Positions 1 to 9,946 are shown, numbered from the stretch's first letter. The stretch is 64,000 bases of DNA from Neobacillus vireti (GCF_001026695.1 NZ_LDNB01000009.1:62001-126000), one strand, 5' to 3'. A program made the numbers and translations. The notes: generated from the sequence alone by a model not told the origin.

Positions 1-1
1 T

Positions 2-298
2 GATGGACATGGAGTGAAAGAACTTTTAGACCCAATCTTAACGTTCTTCCCTTTAGATACGTACAGTGAAAACTCAGTTTCCCTCATGCAAGTGGTTGAG
101 GGCGATCCTACTAAGCCGCTTATTTGGAAAGATTATTGCTCCGTCATAAAGAAGCACGATCAACATTTTACCTCCTTTGAAATGCTTGATCGATTTAGTT
201 TTTATGAAAGATCGAAAAAGGCTTATGCGATTGTGGCGACAAGTGAAAACGCTCTCTATGCAAATATTATTCTTAAAAAAGGGGTAGTAGTGGAATAA
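2..298 (+). CDS. fucU: L-fucose mutarotase, RbsD/FucU family (5' truncated by window)
   Basis: The visible 98 residues are the C-terminal two thirds of an RbsD/FucU pyranase/mutarotase, which interconverts sugar anomers so that the isomerase receives the right one. The frame is open from base 2, so the start lies outside the window. The tail has the family signature FYERSKKAYAIVATSE followed by LYANIILKKGVV. Position upstream of a ribose-type ABC transporter and fucI points to L-fucose rather than D-ribose; that choice rests on context. Confidence 0.85.
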   Translation, partial: DGHGVKELLDPILTFFPLDTYSENSVSLMQVVEGDPTKPLIWKDYCSVIKKHDQHFTSFEMLDRFSFYERSKKAYAIVATSENALYANIILKKGVVVE

Positions 299-541
299 AT
301 GAAGAACTATGAAAATATTCCTATACTATAGGAATAAATGATTAGAAATTTTAAACTTTTTCAAGAATTCAATTGATTTATTTTTGATTTTTTATTAAAA
401 TCAAAATAAATAAACAAATATAAAGAATATTTCTTCGTTTTTTATTTGTGTTTATATTGTTTTTTAGTATATAGGTGAACGTTTTTTTTTACTTTGATGA
501 TGATAACGGTTTCAAAAAATGATGAGGTAGTAGGTGGTATG
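299..541 (+). promoter_or_regulatory. Control region of the fucose transport operon with two AT-rich sugar-operator boxes
   Basis: This AT-rich gap separates fucU from the transporter genes. It holds a perfect 10+1+10 palindrome at 316-336 (TATTCCTATA/TATAGGAATA) with no T-run after it. It also holds two related boxes in opposite orientation: AAATAAACAAATATAAA near 408-424, and TTTATTTGTGTTTATATT at 441-458, which reads as AATATAAACACAAATAAA on the minus strand. The same AAATAAACA core occurs upstream of rhaEW and of the deoR-type gene at 12329, so these are candidate operators for that repressor. No convincing -35/-10 pair was picked out. Confidence 0.5.
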
Positions 542-2044
542 ATGGGTGAAATTATACTTGAAATGAAGGGAATCAGTAAGGCCTTCCCAGGAGTACAAGC
601 GCTATCAAATGTCGATTTGGAATTGAGATCAGGAGAAGTTCTTGCTCTCTTAGGAGAAAATGGGGCTGGGAAATCTACCTTAATGAAGGTTTTGACCGGT
701 ATCTATCAAAAGGATGAAGGCTCAATTGTTTATCAAGGCAAAGAAATAGAAATCCCTGATACAAAAACAGCACAAAGTCTGGGAATTAGTATTATCCACC
801 AGGAACTGAATCTAGCTCCAGATCTTACGATCGCTCAAAATATTTTTATCGGAAGGGAACCAAAAAAAGGCTTCAATCTTTTTTTAGATGAGAAGCAACT
901 GAATAAAATGACCCAAAAGTTGTTTGATCGGTTAAATATAAACTTAAATCCGCGCGAGAAGGTTGAAAATCTTACAGTGGCCAAGCAGCAAATGGTTGAA
1001 ATCGCCAAAGCACTTTCCTTTGATTCAAAGGTATTGGTGATGGATGAACCAACAGCGGCTTTAACTGATTCTGAAATTGATTCTCTATTTACGATGATTC
1101 GAAAATTACGCAGTGATGGGGTTGGGATTATCTATATCTCTCACAGAATGGAAGAATTAAAGAAAATTACCGACCGAGTTTCTGTCATGCGTGATGGGAC
1201 TTATGTAGGTACAGTGGGAACGAAAGAAACCACAATCGACCAAATCATTGCCATGATGGTTGGCCGTCAAATCTATCATAATCAAAAACCGGAGATCAAA
1301 AATCGAAGTCATGAAAAAGTGTTAGAAGTAAAGAATCTCAACAGGGGTAAAACGATTAAGAATGTAAGCTTTGAACTGAATAAGGGTGAAATTCTTGGTT
1401 TTGCCGGTCTAATGGGAGCTGGAAGAACAGAAGTAGCCCGAGCGATTTTCGGTGCAGACCCCTTCGATTCAGGTGAAATTAGTATTAAAGGGAAAAAGGT
1501 TCAAATCAAAAGCCCGTACGATGCGGTACAAAATGGTATCGGTTATCTCTCGGAGGATCGAAAGCAGTACGGTGTAATGGTTGAGATGGATGTAAAATCA
1601 AATGTGGCCATTGCCTCGATGGACGATTTCTTAAATTTAGGATTTATGAATGGCACAAAAATAAATCATCAAGCGAATGAAATGGTGGAATCATTAAAAA
1701 TTAAAACACCATCCGTACACCAGCTCGTTAAAAATCTTTCGGGCGGAAATCAACAAAAAGTGGTCATCGGTAAGTGGTTAACAAGGAATTCAGATATATT
1801 AATTTTTGATGAACCAACCCGAGGAATTGATATTGGTGCCAAAGATGAAATTTATAAATTACTCATTAATTTAGCGGAACAAGGAAAATCCATTATCATG
1901 ATTTCCTCAGAGCTTCCTGAAATACTTCGATTAAGTCATAGAGTCATTGTCATGTGTGAGGGCATGATTACAGGTGAACTACAAAATGATGACAATATTA
2001 GCCAAGAATCAATTATGGCTTTGGCCACAAAACGAGTAGGATAA
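542..2044 (+). CDS. Sugar ABC transporter ATP-binding protein (RbsA-like, two ATPase domains)
   Basis: This 500-residue protein has two fused ATPase domains, as in ribose/galactose-type importers. The first domain has a full Walker A (GENGAGKST, about residues 38-46) and the Walker B region VMDEPTAAL. The second has the degenerate P-loop GLMGAGRTE usual for this family, the signature LSGGNQQK and IFDEPTRGIDIG. I chose the ATG at 542 because an AGGTGG ribosome site sits just upstream and the family homology begins at MGEIILEMKG. The frame is open back to a TTG at 494. It forms an operon with the permease (2076) and binding protein (3122), and probably imports L-fucose given the downstream genes. 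Confidence 0.9.
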   Translation: MGEIILEMKGISKAFPGVQALSNVDLELRSGEVLALLGENGAGKSTLMKVLTGIYQKDEGSIVYQGKEIEIPDTKTAQSLGISIIHQELNLAPDLTIAQNIFIGREPKKGFNLFLDEKQLNKMTQKLFDRLNINLNPREKVENLTVAKQQMVEIAKALSFDSKVLVMDEPTAALTDSEIDSLFTMIRKLRSDGVGIIYISHRMEELKKITDRVSVMRDGTYVGTVGTKETTIDQIIAMMVGRQIYHNQKPEIKNRSHEKVLEVKNLNRGKTIKNVSFELNKGEILGFAGLMGAGRTEVARAIFGADPFDSGEISIKGKKVQIKSPYDAVQNGIGYLSEDRKQYGVMVEMDVKSNVAIASMDDFLNLGFMNGTKINHQANEMVESLKIKTPSVHQLVKNLSGGNQQKVVIGKWLTRNSDILIFDEPTRGIDIGAKDEIYKLLINLAEQGKSIIMISSELPEILRLSHRVIVMCEGMITGELQNDDNISQESIMALATKRVG

Positions 2045-2075
2045 ACAACATTGAATTTCTGAAGGAGTGTAGCTT

Positions 2076-3062
2076 ATGGAGTCACAGGTGGTTTTAAATG
2101 AAAAGAAAAAAGTCCAATTGAAATCATCACAGGCAATTCAGCAATTTTTAGCTTTTGCGAGTTTAATCGTTTTAGTTCTTTTCTTTTCATTGGCTTCACC
2201 GAATTTCTTTAAATTTGATAACATTGTTGGGATTCTCCTTTCTACATCCGTAATTGGAATCCTTGCTTTAGGCGCAACATTTATCATTATTACTAGTGGA
2301 ATTGATTTATCAGTTGGGACCGTGATGACGCTTTGCTCTGTCATGGCAGGTATTTTCATCTCAAGTATGGGATTACCTATTATTGTTGGGGTTCTTGGGG
2401 GAATTTTAACTGGGGCGACTGCAGGAATGCTCGCCGGTTTAGCAATTGCAAAAATGCGGATTCCGCCATTTATTGCAACGCTTGCAATGATGATGATTGC
2501 CAAAGGGTTGGCCCTTGTCATATCAGGCGCTGCACCTATCTATTTTACTTCTTATCCTGCCTTTACAAAAATAGCAATGGGTCAAATGATTCCGGGGATT
2601 CCAAATGCGATATTTATCTTTTTCCTTATGGCAATCATTGGAGGAATTCTATTAAATAAAACCATTATTGGCCGCTATACATTTGCAATTGGAAGCAATG
2701 AGGAAGCAACTCGCCTATCTGGTGTTAATGTGAATAAGTGGAAAATGATTATTTATATTATTGCCGGGATTTTTACAGGTGTCGCTGGGATTGTGATGGC
2801 ATCACGCTTAAATTCAGCTCAACCCGCTTTAGGACAAGGCTATGAATTGGAAGCGATTGCAGCGGTTGTAATTGGTGGAACTTCGCTAAGTGGCGGGAAG
2901 GGGACCATCTTAGGTACAGTAATTGGAGCTTTAATTATGAGTGTCTTAACGAATGGGTTACGGATTTTATCCGTTCCACAAGAATGGCAGACGGTTGTCG
3001 TTGGTGCTGTCATTTTGTTCGCTGTGTATGCAGATGTTTTGCGTAATAAAAAGTCAAAATAA
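2076..3062 (+). CDS. Sugar ABC transporter permease (RbsC-like)
   Basis: A 328-residue, strongly hydrophobic integral membrane protein of the ribose-type permease family (BPD_transp_2), with about eight to ten membrane segments after a short charged N-terminus. The motifs GIDLSVG (after the third segment) and AAVVIGGTSLSGGKGT near the C-terminus are typical. It pairs with the ATPase 31 bases upstream and the lipoprotein downstream, and a good AAGGAG site precedes the ATG. Substrate is inferred from context as L-fucose or a related sugar. Confidence 0.9.
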   Translation: MESQVVLNEKKKVQLKSSQAIQQFLAFASLIVLVLFFSLASPNFFKFDNIVGILLSTSVIGILALGATFIIITSGIDLSVGTVMTLCSVMAGIFISSMGLPIIVGVLGGILTGATAGMLAGLAIAKMRIPPFIATLAMMMIAKGLALVISGAAPIYFTSYPAFTKIAMGQMIPGIPNAIFIFFLMAIIGGILLNKTIIGRYTFAIGSNEEATRLSGVNVNKWKMIIYIIAGIFTGVAGIVMASRLNSAQPALGQGYELEAIAAVVIGGTSLSGGKGTILGTVIGALIMSVLTNGLRILSVPQEWQTVVVGAVILFAVYADVLRNKKSK

Positions 3063-3121
3063 TTAGAAGATATTACTCTCGTTTAAGAGACTAATATAAA
3101 AAAACTTAGGGGGAATCTCAA

Positions 3122-4108
3122 TTGAAGAAGATAAGCGGTATATTTTTGGGAGCAATGCTACTATTCTCCATCATTTTAAGTGCCTGTTCTTCAGACGAAA
3201 CAAGCTCTGGCAATTCCGATGGTGGCAAAAAGCAAGATGGGAAACCGTACATTGCAATTATTTCAAAAGGGTTCCAGCACCAGTTCTGGCAAGCTGTAAA
3301 GCAAGGTGCGGATAAGGCGGCAAAAGAGTTTGATGTAACGATTACATTTGAAGGTCCTGAAAGTGAATCGCAAGTTGATAAACAAATTGAAATGCTCCGT
3401 GCGGTTCTTGATAAAAAGCCAGCAGCTCTTGGTTTTGCTGCTTTAGACAGTCAGGCATCTGTCCCACTTCTGCAAGAAGCAAAGGATAAAAAAATTCCGG
3501 TTATTGCGTTTGACTCAGGGGTAGAGGGAGATATTCCGTTAGCAACTGCTGCAACCGATAGCCGAGCAGCTGCAGCGCTTGCAGCTGATAAGATGGCAGA
3601 ATTAATTGGTCAAAAAGGTGAAATTGCAGTCGTAGCTCACGACCAAGTAAGTAAAACTGGGATTGAACGCCGTGATGGTTTCGTAGATCGAATCAAAGAA
3701 AAATACCCTGACATCAAAATTGTTGACATTCAATATGGCGGCGGCGACCATCTGAAATCGACGGATGCTGCAAAAGCCATTATGCAAGCCCATCCAAACC
3801 TAAAGGGAATCTTTGGAACAAACGAAGGTTCGGCCATTGGAGTGGTAAATGCTGTATCGGAACTTAATAAAAAGGACATCGTTGTCATTGGGTTTGACTC
3901 TGGAAAACAACAAATTGATGCCATTAAAAGCGGTCTAATGGCAGGTGCTATCACGCAGAACCCAATCGGAATTGGTTACGAAACGGTAAAGGCTGCAGTT
4001 GATGCACTTAATGGGAAAAAAGTGGAGAAAAACATCGACACTGGGTTCTTCTATTACGATAAATCCAATATTGATGACGAAGAAATCAAGGCTGTTCTTT
4101 ACGAATAA
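3122..4108 (+). CDS. Sugar-binding lipoprotein (RbsB-like periplasmic-binding fold)
   Basis: A 328-residue extracellular solute-binding lipoprotein. The signal peptide ends in the lipobox LSAC with Cys22 as the lipidation site, followed by a Ser/Gly/Lys-rich linker and a type I periplasmic-binding domain (opening PYIAIISKGFQHQFWQAV, hinge region near VVIGFDSG). It starts with TTG, preceded by AGGGGGA. It captures sugar for the ABC transporter encoded by the two upstream genes. The sequence is distinct from the other two binding lipoproteins in this window, so a different ligand is likely; L-fucose is the contextual guess. Confidence 0.88.
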   Translation: MKKISGIFLGAMLLFSIILSACSSDETSSGNSDGGKKQDGKPYIAIISKGFQHQFWQAVKQGADKAAKEFDVTITFEGPESESQVDKQIEMLRAVLDKKPAALGFAALDSQASVPLLQEAKDKKIPVIAFDSGVEGDIPLATAATDSRAAAALAADKMAELIGQKGEIAVVAHDQVSKTGIERRDGFVDRIKEKYPDIKIVDIQYGGGDHLKSTDAAKAIMQAHPNLKGIFGTNEGSAIGVVNAVSELNKKDIVVIGFDSGKQQIDAIKSGLMAGAITQNPIGIGYETVKAAVDALNGKKVEKNIDTGFFYYDKSNIDDEEIKAVLYE

Positions 4109-4114
4109 GTTATA

Positions 4115-4152
4115 GGGAGGGTGCTCTAAAGCAAGGAGTATCCTCTTTTTTT
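4115..4152 (+). terminator. Hairpin with T-run after the binding-protein gene
   Basis: GAGGGTGCTC (4117-4126) pairs with GAGTATCCTC (4136-4145), using two G-U pairs, and is followed by a run of seven T. It lies between the transporter genes and the enzyme genes, so it may act as a partial terminator that keeps transporter expression above enzyme expression. Confidence 0.55.
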
Positions 4153-4185
4153 AAAAGCCATCATTTAGTGGGAGGAGAATTTTAG

Positions 4186-4923
4186 ATGAGCCTTAAAGGT
4201 AGAGTTGCTGTTGTCACTGGTGCAGGAAAAGGAGTGGGAAAAGCGCTTAGTAGGAGGTTGCTTTCAGAAGGTGTTACTGTTATAGCGGTCTCGAGAAATG
4301 TGGAGGATTTAAACGAATTAGAGAATGAAACAAAAGAAATTCAGGACTCCGCTGAATCAAAATTAATTCCACTTTCAGGCGATGTATCTATAGAAGAAAC
4401 AGCTGAAGAGGCAGTACATATGATCAAGGAGCAATTTGGTAAAGTTGACATCCTTGTAAACAATGCGGGAATAGGAAAATATGGATTACTAGATGACCTG
4501 AGTATTGAGGATTATGATTTGATGATGAATAGCAATATGAGAAGCACGTTCCTTTTTACTAAAGCAGTTCTGCCCTTTATGAAGGAACATCAATACGGAC
4601 ATATTGTCAATGTGGCTTCAGTTGCGGGCAAGAAAGGGCTTCCGAATGAAACGATTTATTGTGCGACAAAATTTGCTCAAGTTGGATTTGCTCAGGCGCT
4701 AGATCATGAAGTTCGTCCGTTTGGTATTAAAGTTAGCAGCATTTGTCCAGGAGGGATTAACACTAACTTTGCCATCGGTACAGGAAGGACATTGAATGAC
4801 CCGGCACTAGAGGAATTTCTCGATGCCGAAGATGTTGTGAAGGCGATTTTATTTATTTTAGAGCAATCACCAAAAAGTAGAATTATAGAATTGTTTATGA
4901 GACCGATTTCAGAACCACTGTAA
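4186..4923 (+). CDS. Short-chain dehydrogenase/reductase
   Basis: This 245-residue classical SDR has the nucleotide-binding motif TGAGKGVG near residues 11-18, the NNAG motif, and the catalytic Tyr and Lys in YCATK, so it should be an active NAD(P)-dependent oxidoreductase. It follows a GGAGGAG ribosome site and sits between the fucose transporter and the Gfo/Idh gene. Its substrate cannot be read from sequence. An oxidation of fucose, or reduction/oxidation of lactaldehyde or another hydroxy-carbonyl intermediate, fits the operon. Confidence 0.8.
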   Translation: MSLKGRVAVVTGAGKGVGKALSRRLLSEGVTVIAVSRNVEDLNELENETKEIQDSAESKLIPLSGDVSIEETAEEAVHMIKEQFGKVDILVNNAGIGKYGLLDDLSIEDYDLMMNSNMRSTFLFTKAVLPFMKEHQYGHIVNVASVAGKKGLPNETIYCATKFAQVGFAQALDHEVRPFGIKVSSICPGGINTNFAIGTGRTLNDPALEEFLDAEDVVKAILFILEQSPKSRIIELFMRPISEPL

Positions 4924-4935
4924 GGGGGATTGACA

Positions 4936-5919
4936 ATGAGTAAGAACATTAAATGGGGGATTCTAAGTACAGCAAATATTGCCGTTGAACAAGTAATTCC
5001 AGCTATTCAAAGATCAGCGAATGGCGAAGTTCATGCCATTGCCAGCAGCAGCGGAAAAGCGGCTGCCGTAGCTGCTAAATTTAACATTCCGTCAGTCTAT
5101 GAAAGTTATGAACAATTACTAGCGGATCCATCAATTGACGCAGTCTACATCCCCTTGCCAAATCATTTGCATTATGAATGGACACTAAAAGCAGCCCGTG
5201 CGAAAAAACATGTGTTATGTGAAAAGCCGGCTGCACTGAATCCTGAGAAGGTTGCGGAAATGATTTCCGTTTGCAAGACCAATGGGGTTCACTTCATGGA
5301 AGGGTTCATGTACCGTTTTCATCCCCAGCATGAAAAGGTGAAGGAATTAATCGCCAATCATGAAATTGGCGAGATCAAAATGATGCGTGCTGTTTTTTCC
5401 TTCTACATGGAAAATCGGGGCGGCAATATCCGTCTAAATCCTGATTTAGGTGGCGGCGCTCTTTATGATATTGGTTGTTATTGTGTAAATTCGATTTGTT
5501 ATTTATTAGGGAAAGAACCTTTAACAACAAAAATCATTGGTGAGGTCAATCATGATGGGGTGGATACGTCAAGTGTAGCAGTGATGACTTTTCCCAATCA
5601 TGTGTATACCTCTTTTATGTGCAGTTTTGATGCCACATTAAAAAATGAATATGAAATTATTGGGACGAAAGGAACCATTCGTGTTCCACATGCCTACCGG
5701 CCAGATTTAAATTCCGGTAACGGAGTGGTGCAGCTTTTTCAAGAACATGGTTCCAAAGAATTTGTCATTTATGGCGATCAGTATTTATTAGAAGTGGAGC
5801 ATTTTGCCGATTGTATCCTTAAGGATCGTCAGCCCGTATACACAGGTGAACAAATGCTGGTAAATAGTCAGGTTATTCATTCTCTATTAGGAGAATTGTC
5901 CAAGCAAACCGCTAACTAA
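4936..5919 (+). CDS. Gfo/Idh/MocA-family oxidoreductase
   Basis: This 327-residue NAD(P)-dependent sugar oxidoreductase has an N-terminal Rossmann fold (opening KWGILSTANIA), the conserved CEKP motif in the cofactor domain, and a C-terminal alpha/beta domain with GGGALYDIGCYCVN. I chose the ATG at 4936, seven bases after GGGGGA, over an in-frame TTG at 4930. Such enzymes oxidise or reduce ring or linear sugars. Together with the adjacent SDR it suggests a redox side route in the fucose operon beside the isomerase-kinase-aldolase route. Confidence 0.82.
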   Translation: MSKNIKWGILSTANIAVEQVIPAIQRSANGEVHAIASSSGKAAAVAAKFNIPSVYESYEQLLADPSIDAVYIPLPNHLHYEWTLKAARAKKHVLCEKPAALNPEKVAEMISVCKTNGVHFMEGFMYRFHPQHEKVKELIANHEIGEIKMMRAVFSFYMENRGGNIRLNPDLGGGALYDIGCYCVNSICYLLGKEPLTTKIIGEVNHDGVDTSSVAVMTFPNHVYTSFMCSFDATLKNEYEIIGTKGTIRVPHAYRPDLNSGNGVVQLFQEHGSKEFVIYGDQYLLEVEHFADCILKDRQPVYTGEQMLVNSQVIHSLLGELSKQTAN

Positions 5920-5938
5920 TTTTATTGGGGTGAGAACG

Positions 5939-6589
5939 ATGTCAAAGGTAATCAATGATTTAAGATTGTATGCAGATAAAATTGTCAGATCCGGACTTGT
6001 TGTCGGAGCAGGTGGAAACTTAAGTATGAGAGATGGAAAGATTATGTATATTTCTCCAAGTGGCTACGACCTTCAGGAAATTGAAGATCATCAATGGGTA
6101 CGGGTAGATATTGAATCGGGCGAAGTATTAGATCCTATCAAGCCTTCTTCTGAAGTGCTAATGCATCTTGAATGTTTTCGAAAACGCCCTGACATAGAAG
6201 CAGTCCTACATGCCCATCCCAGCTATTCTGTCGGTGTTTCATCTGCTGGTCAAACTATTCCGCACTTATTTCCTGACTTTCCAGCCATGATTCGAAATGT
6301 TACTTATCTTGAGTATTTGATTCCTACAACAGAAGTGTTGGCAAATGCGGTTGCAGAGGTCATTCAAGATACGGATGTTGTTGTGATGAGGAATCACGGG
6401 GTGCTGACAGTTGGAAAAACAATGAAAGAGGCCTACTTCTTTATGCAGATTATCGAAGAAGCAGCTAAAGTTTATTCTATTGCCTCCACAGTTGGCGTAC
6501 CGAGAATTCTCACGGAAGAGGAATGTGAGGATTTAAGGAATCTATCATCTGAGAAATTTCGCTCAGAGTTATTAAAGGATTCCAGGTGA
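5939..6589 (+). CDS. fucA: Class II aldolase, probable L-fuculose-1-phosphate aldolase
   Basis: This 216-residue member of the class II aldolase/adducin family probably cleaves L-fuculose 1-phosphate to dihydroxyacetone phosphate and L-lactaldehyde. It shows the GGNLS motif, PSGYDL, KPSSEVLMH with the catalytic Glu, zinc ligands in HAHP, and RNHGVL near the C-terminus. Length matches E. coli FucA. ATG 5939 is preferred because TTGGGGTGAG lies eight bases upstream; an in-frame GTG at 5930 also exists. It sits directly before the kinase and fucI. Confidence 0.82.
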   Translation: MSKVINDLRLYADKIVRSGLVVGAGGNLSMRDGKIMYISPSGYDLQEIEDHQWVRVDIESGEVLDPIKPSSEVLMHLECFRKRPDIEAVLHAHPSYSVGVSSAGQTIPHLFPDFPAMIRNVTYLEYLIPTTEVLANAVAEVIQDTDVVVMRNHGVLTVGKTMKEAYFFMQIIEEAAKVYSIASTVGVPRILTEEECEDLRNLSSEKFRSELLKDSR

Positions 6590-6612
6590 ATGAAACATAA
6601 GGGTGTGAATAA

Positions 6613-8085
6613 ATGAAATACGCATGGGCTTTCGATTTAGGTGCATCAAATGGGCGTTTAATGGTCAGTGGATTTGATGGAAAAAAACTACATTTGGAAG
6701 AAATCCATCGATTTTCTAATCATCCTGTTCACTTAACGGGTCACTATTATTGGGACATCCTTAGAATCTACCAGGAAATGAAGAATGGGATGCTTAAAAG
6801 TATTCAAAAGGGATATAAGAAGATGGAAAGTTTATCAATTGATACTTGGGGCGTTGATTTTGGATTCATTTCTGCTAATGGTGAGCTCCTTGGTAATCCG
6901 TATTCGTATCGAGATCCCCAGACGATCGAAAGTTTTAAAAAAATAATAGAAATTGTTCCAAAGGAAGAACTGTTTCGGCGGACTGGAGTAGAGCCGGCAG
7001 CCATTAACACGATTTGTCAATTGTATGCCATAAAGGAGCAAAACCAGCGATTACTTGAAAATGCCGATACCCTTTTGCTTACCCCCAATTTAATTGGCTA
7101 TTTATTGTCTGGCGTGAAGGCCAATGAATATACGATTAGCACAACAACATCGTTATATCATTTCCATCACCGTCAGTGGGATCACACGCTCATGGAGAAA
7201 TTAAATCTTCCCTCGAATTTAATGGCGGATATAGTTGAGACCGGAACGGTGCTTGGACCAACTCTTGACTCGATTAATCGTGAAGTTGGAATTTCACCTG
7301 TAAAAGTAATTGCTGGAGCGGGTCATGATACTGCTTGTGCGCTGGCGGCATTACCGGTGAAAAAAGAGAATGCTGCGTTTATGAGCTGTGGGACGTGGAT
7401 ACTAATCGGAGTTCAGGTGAGTGAGCCAGTCGTAACGGCAGAAGCATTGGATTGGGGATTCACGAATGAAGGAACGGCAGATGGAGAATATCGACTGCTC
7501 AAAAACACGATGGGCTTATGGCTTATTCAGGAATGTCGATCGGCTTGGTTGAAAGAAGGAAAGCCAATTTCCTACGAACAAGAAGATCAATTAATCAGAA
7601 AGACAAAACCGTTTCAAACGTTAATCGATCCTGATGATCCTGTTTTCTTTAACCCGGAACACATGCCAAGACAAATTAGGGATTACTGTGTAAAAACAAA
7701 ACAAAAAACACCAGAGTCAGACGGTGACTTTCTACGTTGTATTTTGGAAAGCTTAGCGCTTAAATACCGGTGGGTCATTGAGAAATTAGAAAAGCTGACA
7801 GGTAAGCCAATCGAGAGGATCCATATGGGCGGGGGCGGTATTCAAAACCGTTTTCTCTGCCAATTTACTGCTAATGCGACACAGCGCATGGTCACTGCAG
7901 GTCCCATTGAGGCAAGTGCAATTGGAAATTCCTTAACTCAATGGATTGCACTCGGAGAAATGAAGGATTTGCAGGAAGGACGGGAAATCGTTGAACAATC
8001 TTTTCCTATGAAGGCGTATGAACCCGAAAATCAATTGGAGTGGCAAGACGCTTATGGAAAGTTTCTTCAATTATTTCGCCATTAA
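6613..8085 (+). CDS. FGGY-family kinase, rhamnulokinase-like; probable L-fuculokinase
   Basis: A 490-residue FGGY carbohydrate kinase that opens with AFDLGASNGRLM (phosphate-binding loop 1) and carries GAGHDTACA and MGGGGIQN in the C-terminal ATP-binding half. By overall sequence it resembles rhamnulokinases, but a separate rhaB lies at 29228, and this copy stands between the aldolase and fucI. It is therefore most likely the L-fuculose kinase of this operon. Overlap of specificity between L-fuculose and L-rhamnulose is plausible. Confidence 0.8.
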   Translation: MKYAWAFDLGASNGRLMVSGFDGKKLHLEEIHRFSNHPVHLTGHYYWDILRIYQEMKNGMLKSIQKGYKKMESLSIDTWGVDFGFISANGELLGNPYSYRDPQTIESFKKIIEIVPKEELFRRTGVEPAAINTICQLYAIKEQNQRLLENADTLLLTPNLIGYLLSGVKANEYTISTTTSLYHFHHRQWDHTLMEKLNLPSNLMADIVETGTVLGPTLDSINREVGISPVKVIAGAGHDTACALAALPVKKENAAFMSCGTWILIGVQVSEPVVTAEALDWGFTNEGTADGEYRLLKNTMGLWLIQECRSAWLKEGKPISYEQEDQLIRKTKPFQTLIDPDDPVFFNPEHMPRQIRDYCVKTKQKTPESDGDFLRCILESLALKYRWVIEKLEKLTGKPIERIHMGGGGIQNRFLCQFTANATQRMVTAGPIEASAIGNSLTQWIALGEMKDLQEGREIVEQSFPMKAYEPENQLEWQDAYGKFLQLFRH

Positions 8086-8112
8086 ATATAACTGACAAGG
8101 AGATTATTGAAT

Positions 8113-9903
8113 ATGACTACGTTTGAAAACAGATATTATGGGCAATTACCAAAAATCGGTATCAGACCAACGATTGATGGAAGAAGAAATGGTGTTCGTG
8201 AATCGTTAGAAGAAACAACTATGAACCTAGCAAAATTAGTTTCTGGATTTCTGTCGGAGAATTTAAAACATTACAATGGAGAACCTGTTGAATGTGTGAT
8301 CGCTGATACGTGTATTGGTGGTGTAGCCGAAGCGGCCCAAACCGCGGAAAAATTTGCTCGTGAAGGGGTTGGGGTGTCGATTACGGTGACTCCATGTTGG
8401 TGCTATGGTTCCGAGACAATGGATATGACTCCTGATATCCCGAAAGCGGTTTGGGGATTTAATGGGACGGAACGGCCTGGAGCGGTTTATCTTGCGGCTG
8501 TACTTGCCGCTCATAATCAAAAGGGAATCCCGGCATTTGGCATTTACGGAAAGGATGTTCAAGATGTGGGCGATACAACCATTCCGGAGGATGTAAAAGA
8601 AAAGCTCCTGCAATTTGCCAAAGCTGGACTTGTCGTTGCAGCAATGAAAGGGAAATCATACTTATCAATGGGCAGTGTCTCAATGGGAATTGCGGGCAGT
8701 ATGGTTCAAGAAAGTTTCTTCCAAGACTATCTTGGCATGAGAAATGAATACATCGACAGCTCAGAATTTATTAGAAGAATGGACCGCGAAATTTACGATA
8801 AAGAAGAATATGAAAGAGCATTAAGCTGGGTGAAAGAAAATTGTAAGGAAGGTCCAGATAACAATCCGGAGGATATGCAAAGGTCGAGGGAAGAAAAGGA
8901 TCGTGATTGGGAAATCAGTGTTAAAATGGCGTTAATTGCGAGGGATCTGATGGTCGGCAATCCGAAATTAGCCGAAATCGGTTTTGGGGAAGAAGCCTTA
9001 GGTCATAATGCGATTGTGGCAGGATTTCAGGGGCAGCGCCAATGGACGGACCATTTCCCAAATGGCGACTTTATGGAGGCAATCTTAAATTCCTCTTTTG
9101 ACTGGAATGGCATTCGCTCTCCGTACCTTCTTGCGACAGAAAATGACAGCTTGAACGGTGTTACGATGCTTTTTGGTCACTTATTAACGAATACGGCCCA
9201 AGTGTTCGCGGACGTGAGAACCTATTGGAGTCCGGATGCAGTGGAGCGGGTAACAGGTTACAAACCAGAAGGTTTAGCAGAAAATGGATTCATTCATTTG
9301 ATTAACTCTGGCCCAGCCGCACTTGATGGAACAGGACAACAAACAAGAGACGGGAAACCAGTCATGAAACCATTCTGGGAAATTAGTGAGGAAGAAGCGC
9401 AAAAATGTTTGGATGCGACAAGTTGGAGACCATCGTCAACTGGATACTTCCGTGGCGGCGGCTATTCCAGTGACTTCTTAACAAAGGGCACTATGCCTGT
9501 CACAATTGCCCGAGTTAATCTTGTTAAAGGGCTTGGTCCAGTTCTTCAAATTGCTGAAGGGTATACAGTAGAACTTCCTGAAGAGGTTCATGATACGCTT
9601 GATAAACGTACGGACCCAACTTGGCCGACAACGTGGTTTGTGCCAAACATAACAGGTGAAGGTGTATTTAAAGATGTGTATTCCGTGATGAATAATTGGG
9701 GGGCGAACCATTGTGCCATGAGTTACGGCCATATCGGCGGCGAATTGATTACACTTGCTTCCATGCTTCGAATCCCAGTAAATATGCACAATGTCGATGA
9801 GAAGGAACTATTTAGACCAAGCGCATGGGGAATGTTCGGTACGAACGATCCAGAAGGCGCGGATTTTAGGGCGTGCCATAATTTCGGCCCTTTATATCGC
9901 TAA
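8113..9903 (+). CDS. fucI: L-fucose isomerase
   Basis: A 596-residue L-fucose isomerase, close to the usual length of about 590, which converts L-fucose to L-fuculose with a manganese ion. The N-terminal [12 protein letters not shown], the central [13 protein letters not shown], the metal-ligand region [10 protein letters not shown], and the C-terminal CHNFGPLY are all family signatures. ATG 8113 follows AAGGAG by ten bases; an in-frame TTG at 8107 is the alternative. It is the last gene of the operon and is followed by a strong terminator. Confidence 0.93.
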   Translation: MTTFENRYYGQLPKIGIRPTIDGRRNGVRESLEETTMNLAKLVSGFLSENLKHYNGEPVECVIADTCIGGVAEAAQTAEKFAREGVGVSITVTPCWCYGSETMDMTPDIPKAVWGFNGTERPGAVYLAAVLAAHNQKGIPAFGIYGKDVQDVGDTTIPEDVKEKLLQFAKAGLVVAAMKGKSYLSMGSVSMGIAGSMVQESFFQDYLGMRNEYIDSSEFIRRMDREIYDKEEYERALSWVKENCKEGPDNNPEDMQRSREEKDRDWEISVKMALIARDLMVGNPKLAEIGFGEEALGHNAIVAGFQGQRQWTDHFPNGDFMEAILNSSFDWNGIRSPYLLATENDSLNGVTMLFGHLLTNTAQVFADVRTYWSPDAVERVTGYKPEGLAENGFIHLINSGPAALDGTGQQTRDGKPVMKPFWEISEEEAQKCLDATSWRPSSTGYFRGGGYSSDFLTKGTMPVTIARVNLVKGLGPVLQIAEGYTVELPEEVHDTLDKRTDPTWPTTWFVPNITGEGVFKDVYSVMNNWGANHCAMSYGHIGGELITLASMLRIPVNMHNVDEKELFRPSAWGMFGTNDPEGADFRACHNFGPLYR

Positions 9904-9920
9904 TAGCATATTTGTATTGA

Positions 9921-9946
9921 AACCCCTGGGTTCCAGGGGTTTTTTA
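9921..9946 (+). terminator. Intrinsic terminator of the fucose operon
   Basis: AACCCCTGG and CCAGGGGTT form a tight GC-rich hairpin just after fucI, followed by a T-run. Confidence 0.85.

Noticed and set aside
494-541. Earlier TTG/ATG starts for the first ABC ATPase
   Set aside because: They would add 16 residues unlike the family N-terminus; a better ribosome site stands before 542.
6613-8085. Calling the first FGGY kinase rhaB
   Set aside because: It resembles rhamnulokinase, but a separate rhaB lies next to rhaA, and this one sits in the fucA-fucI operon.
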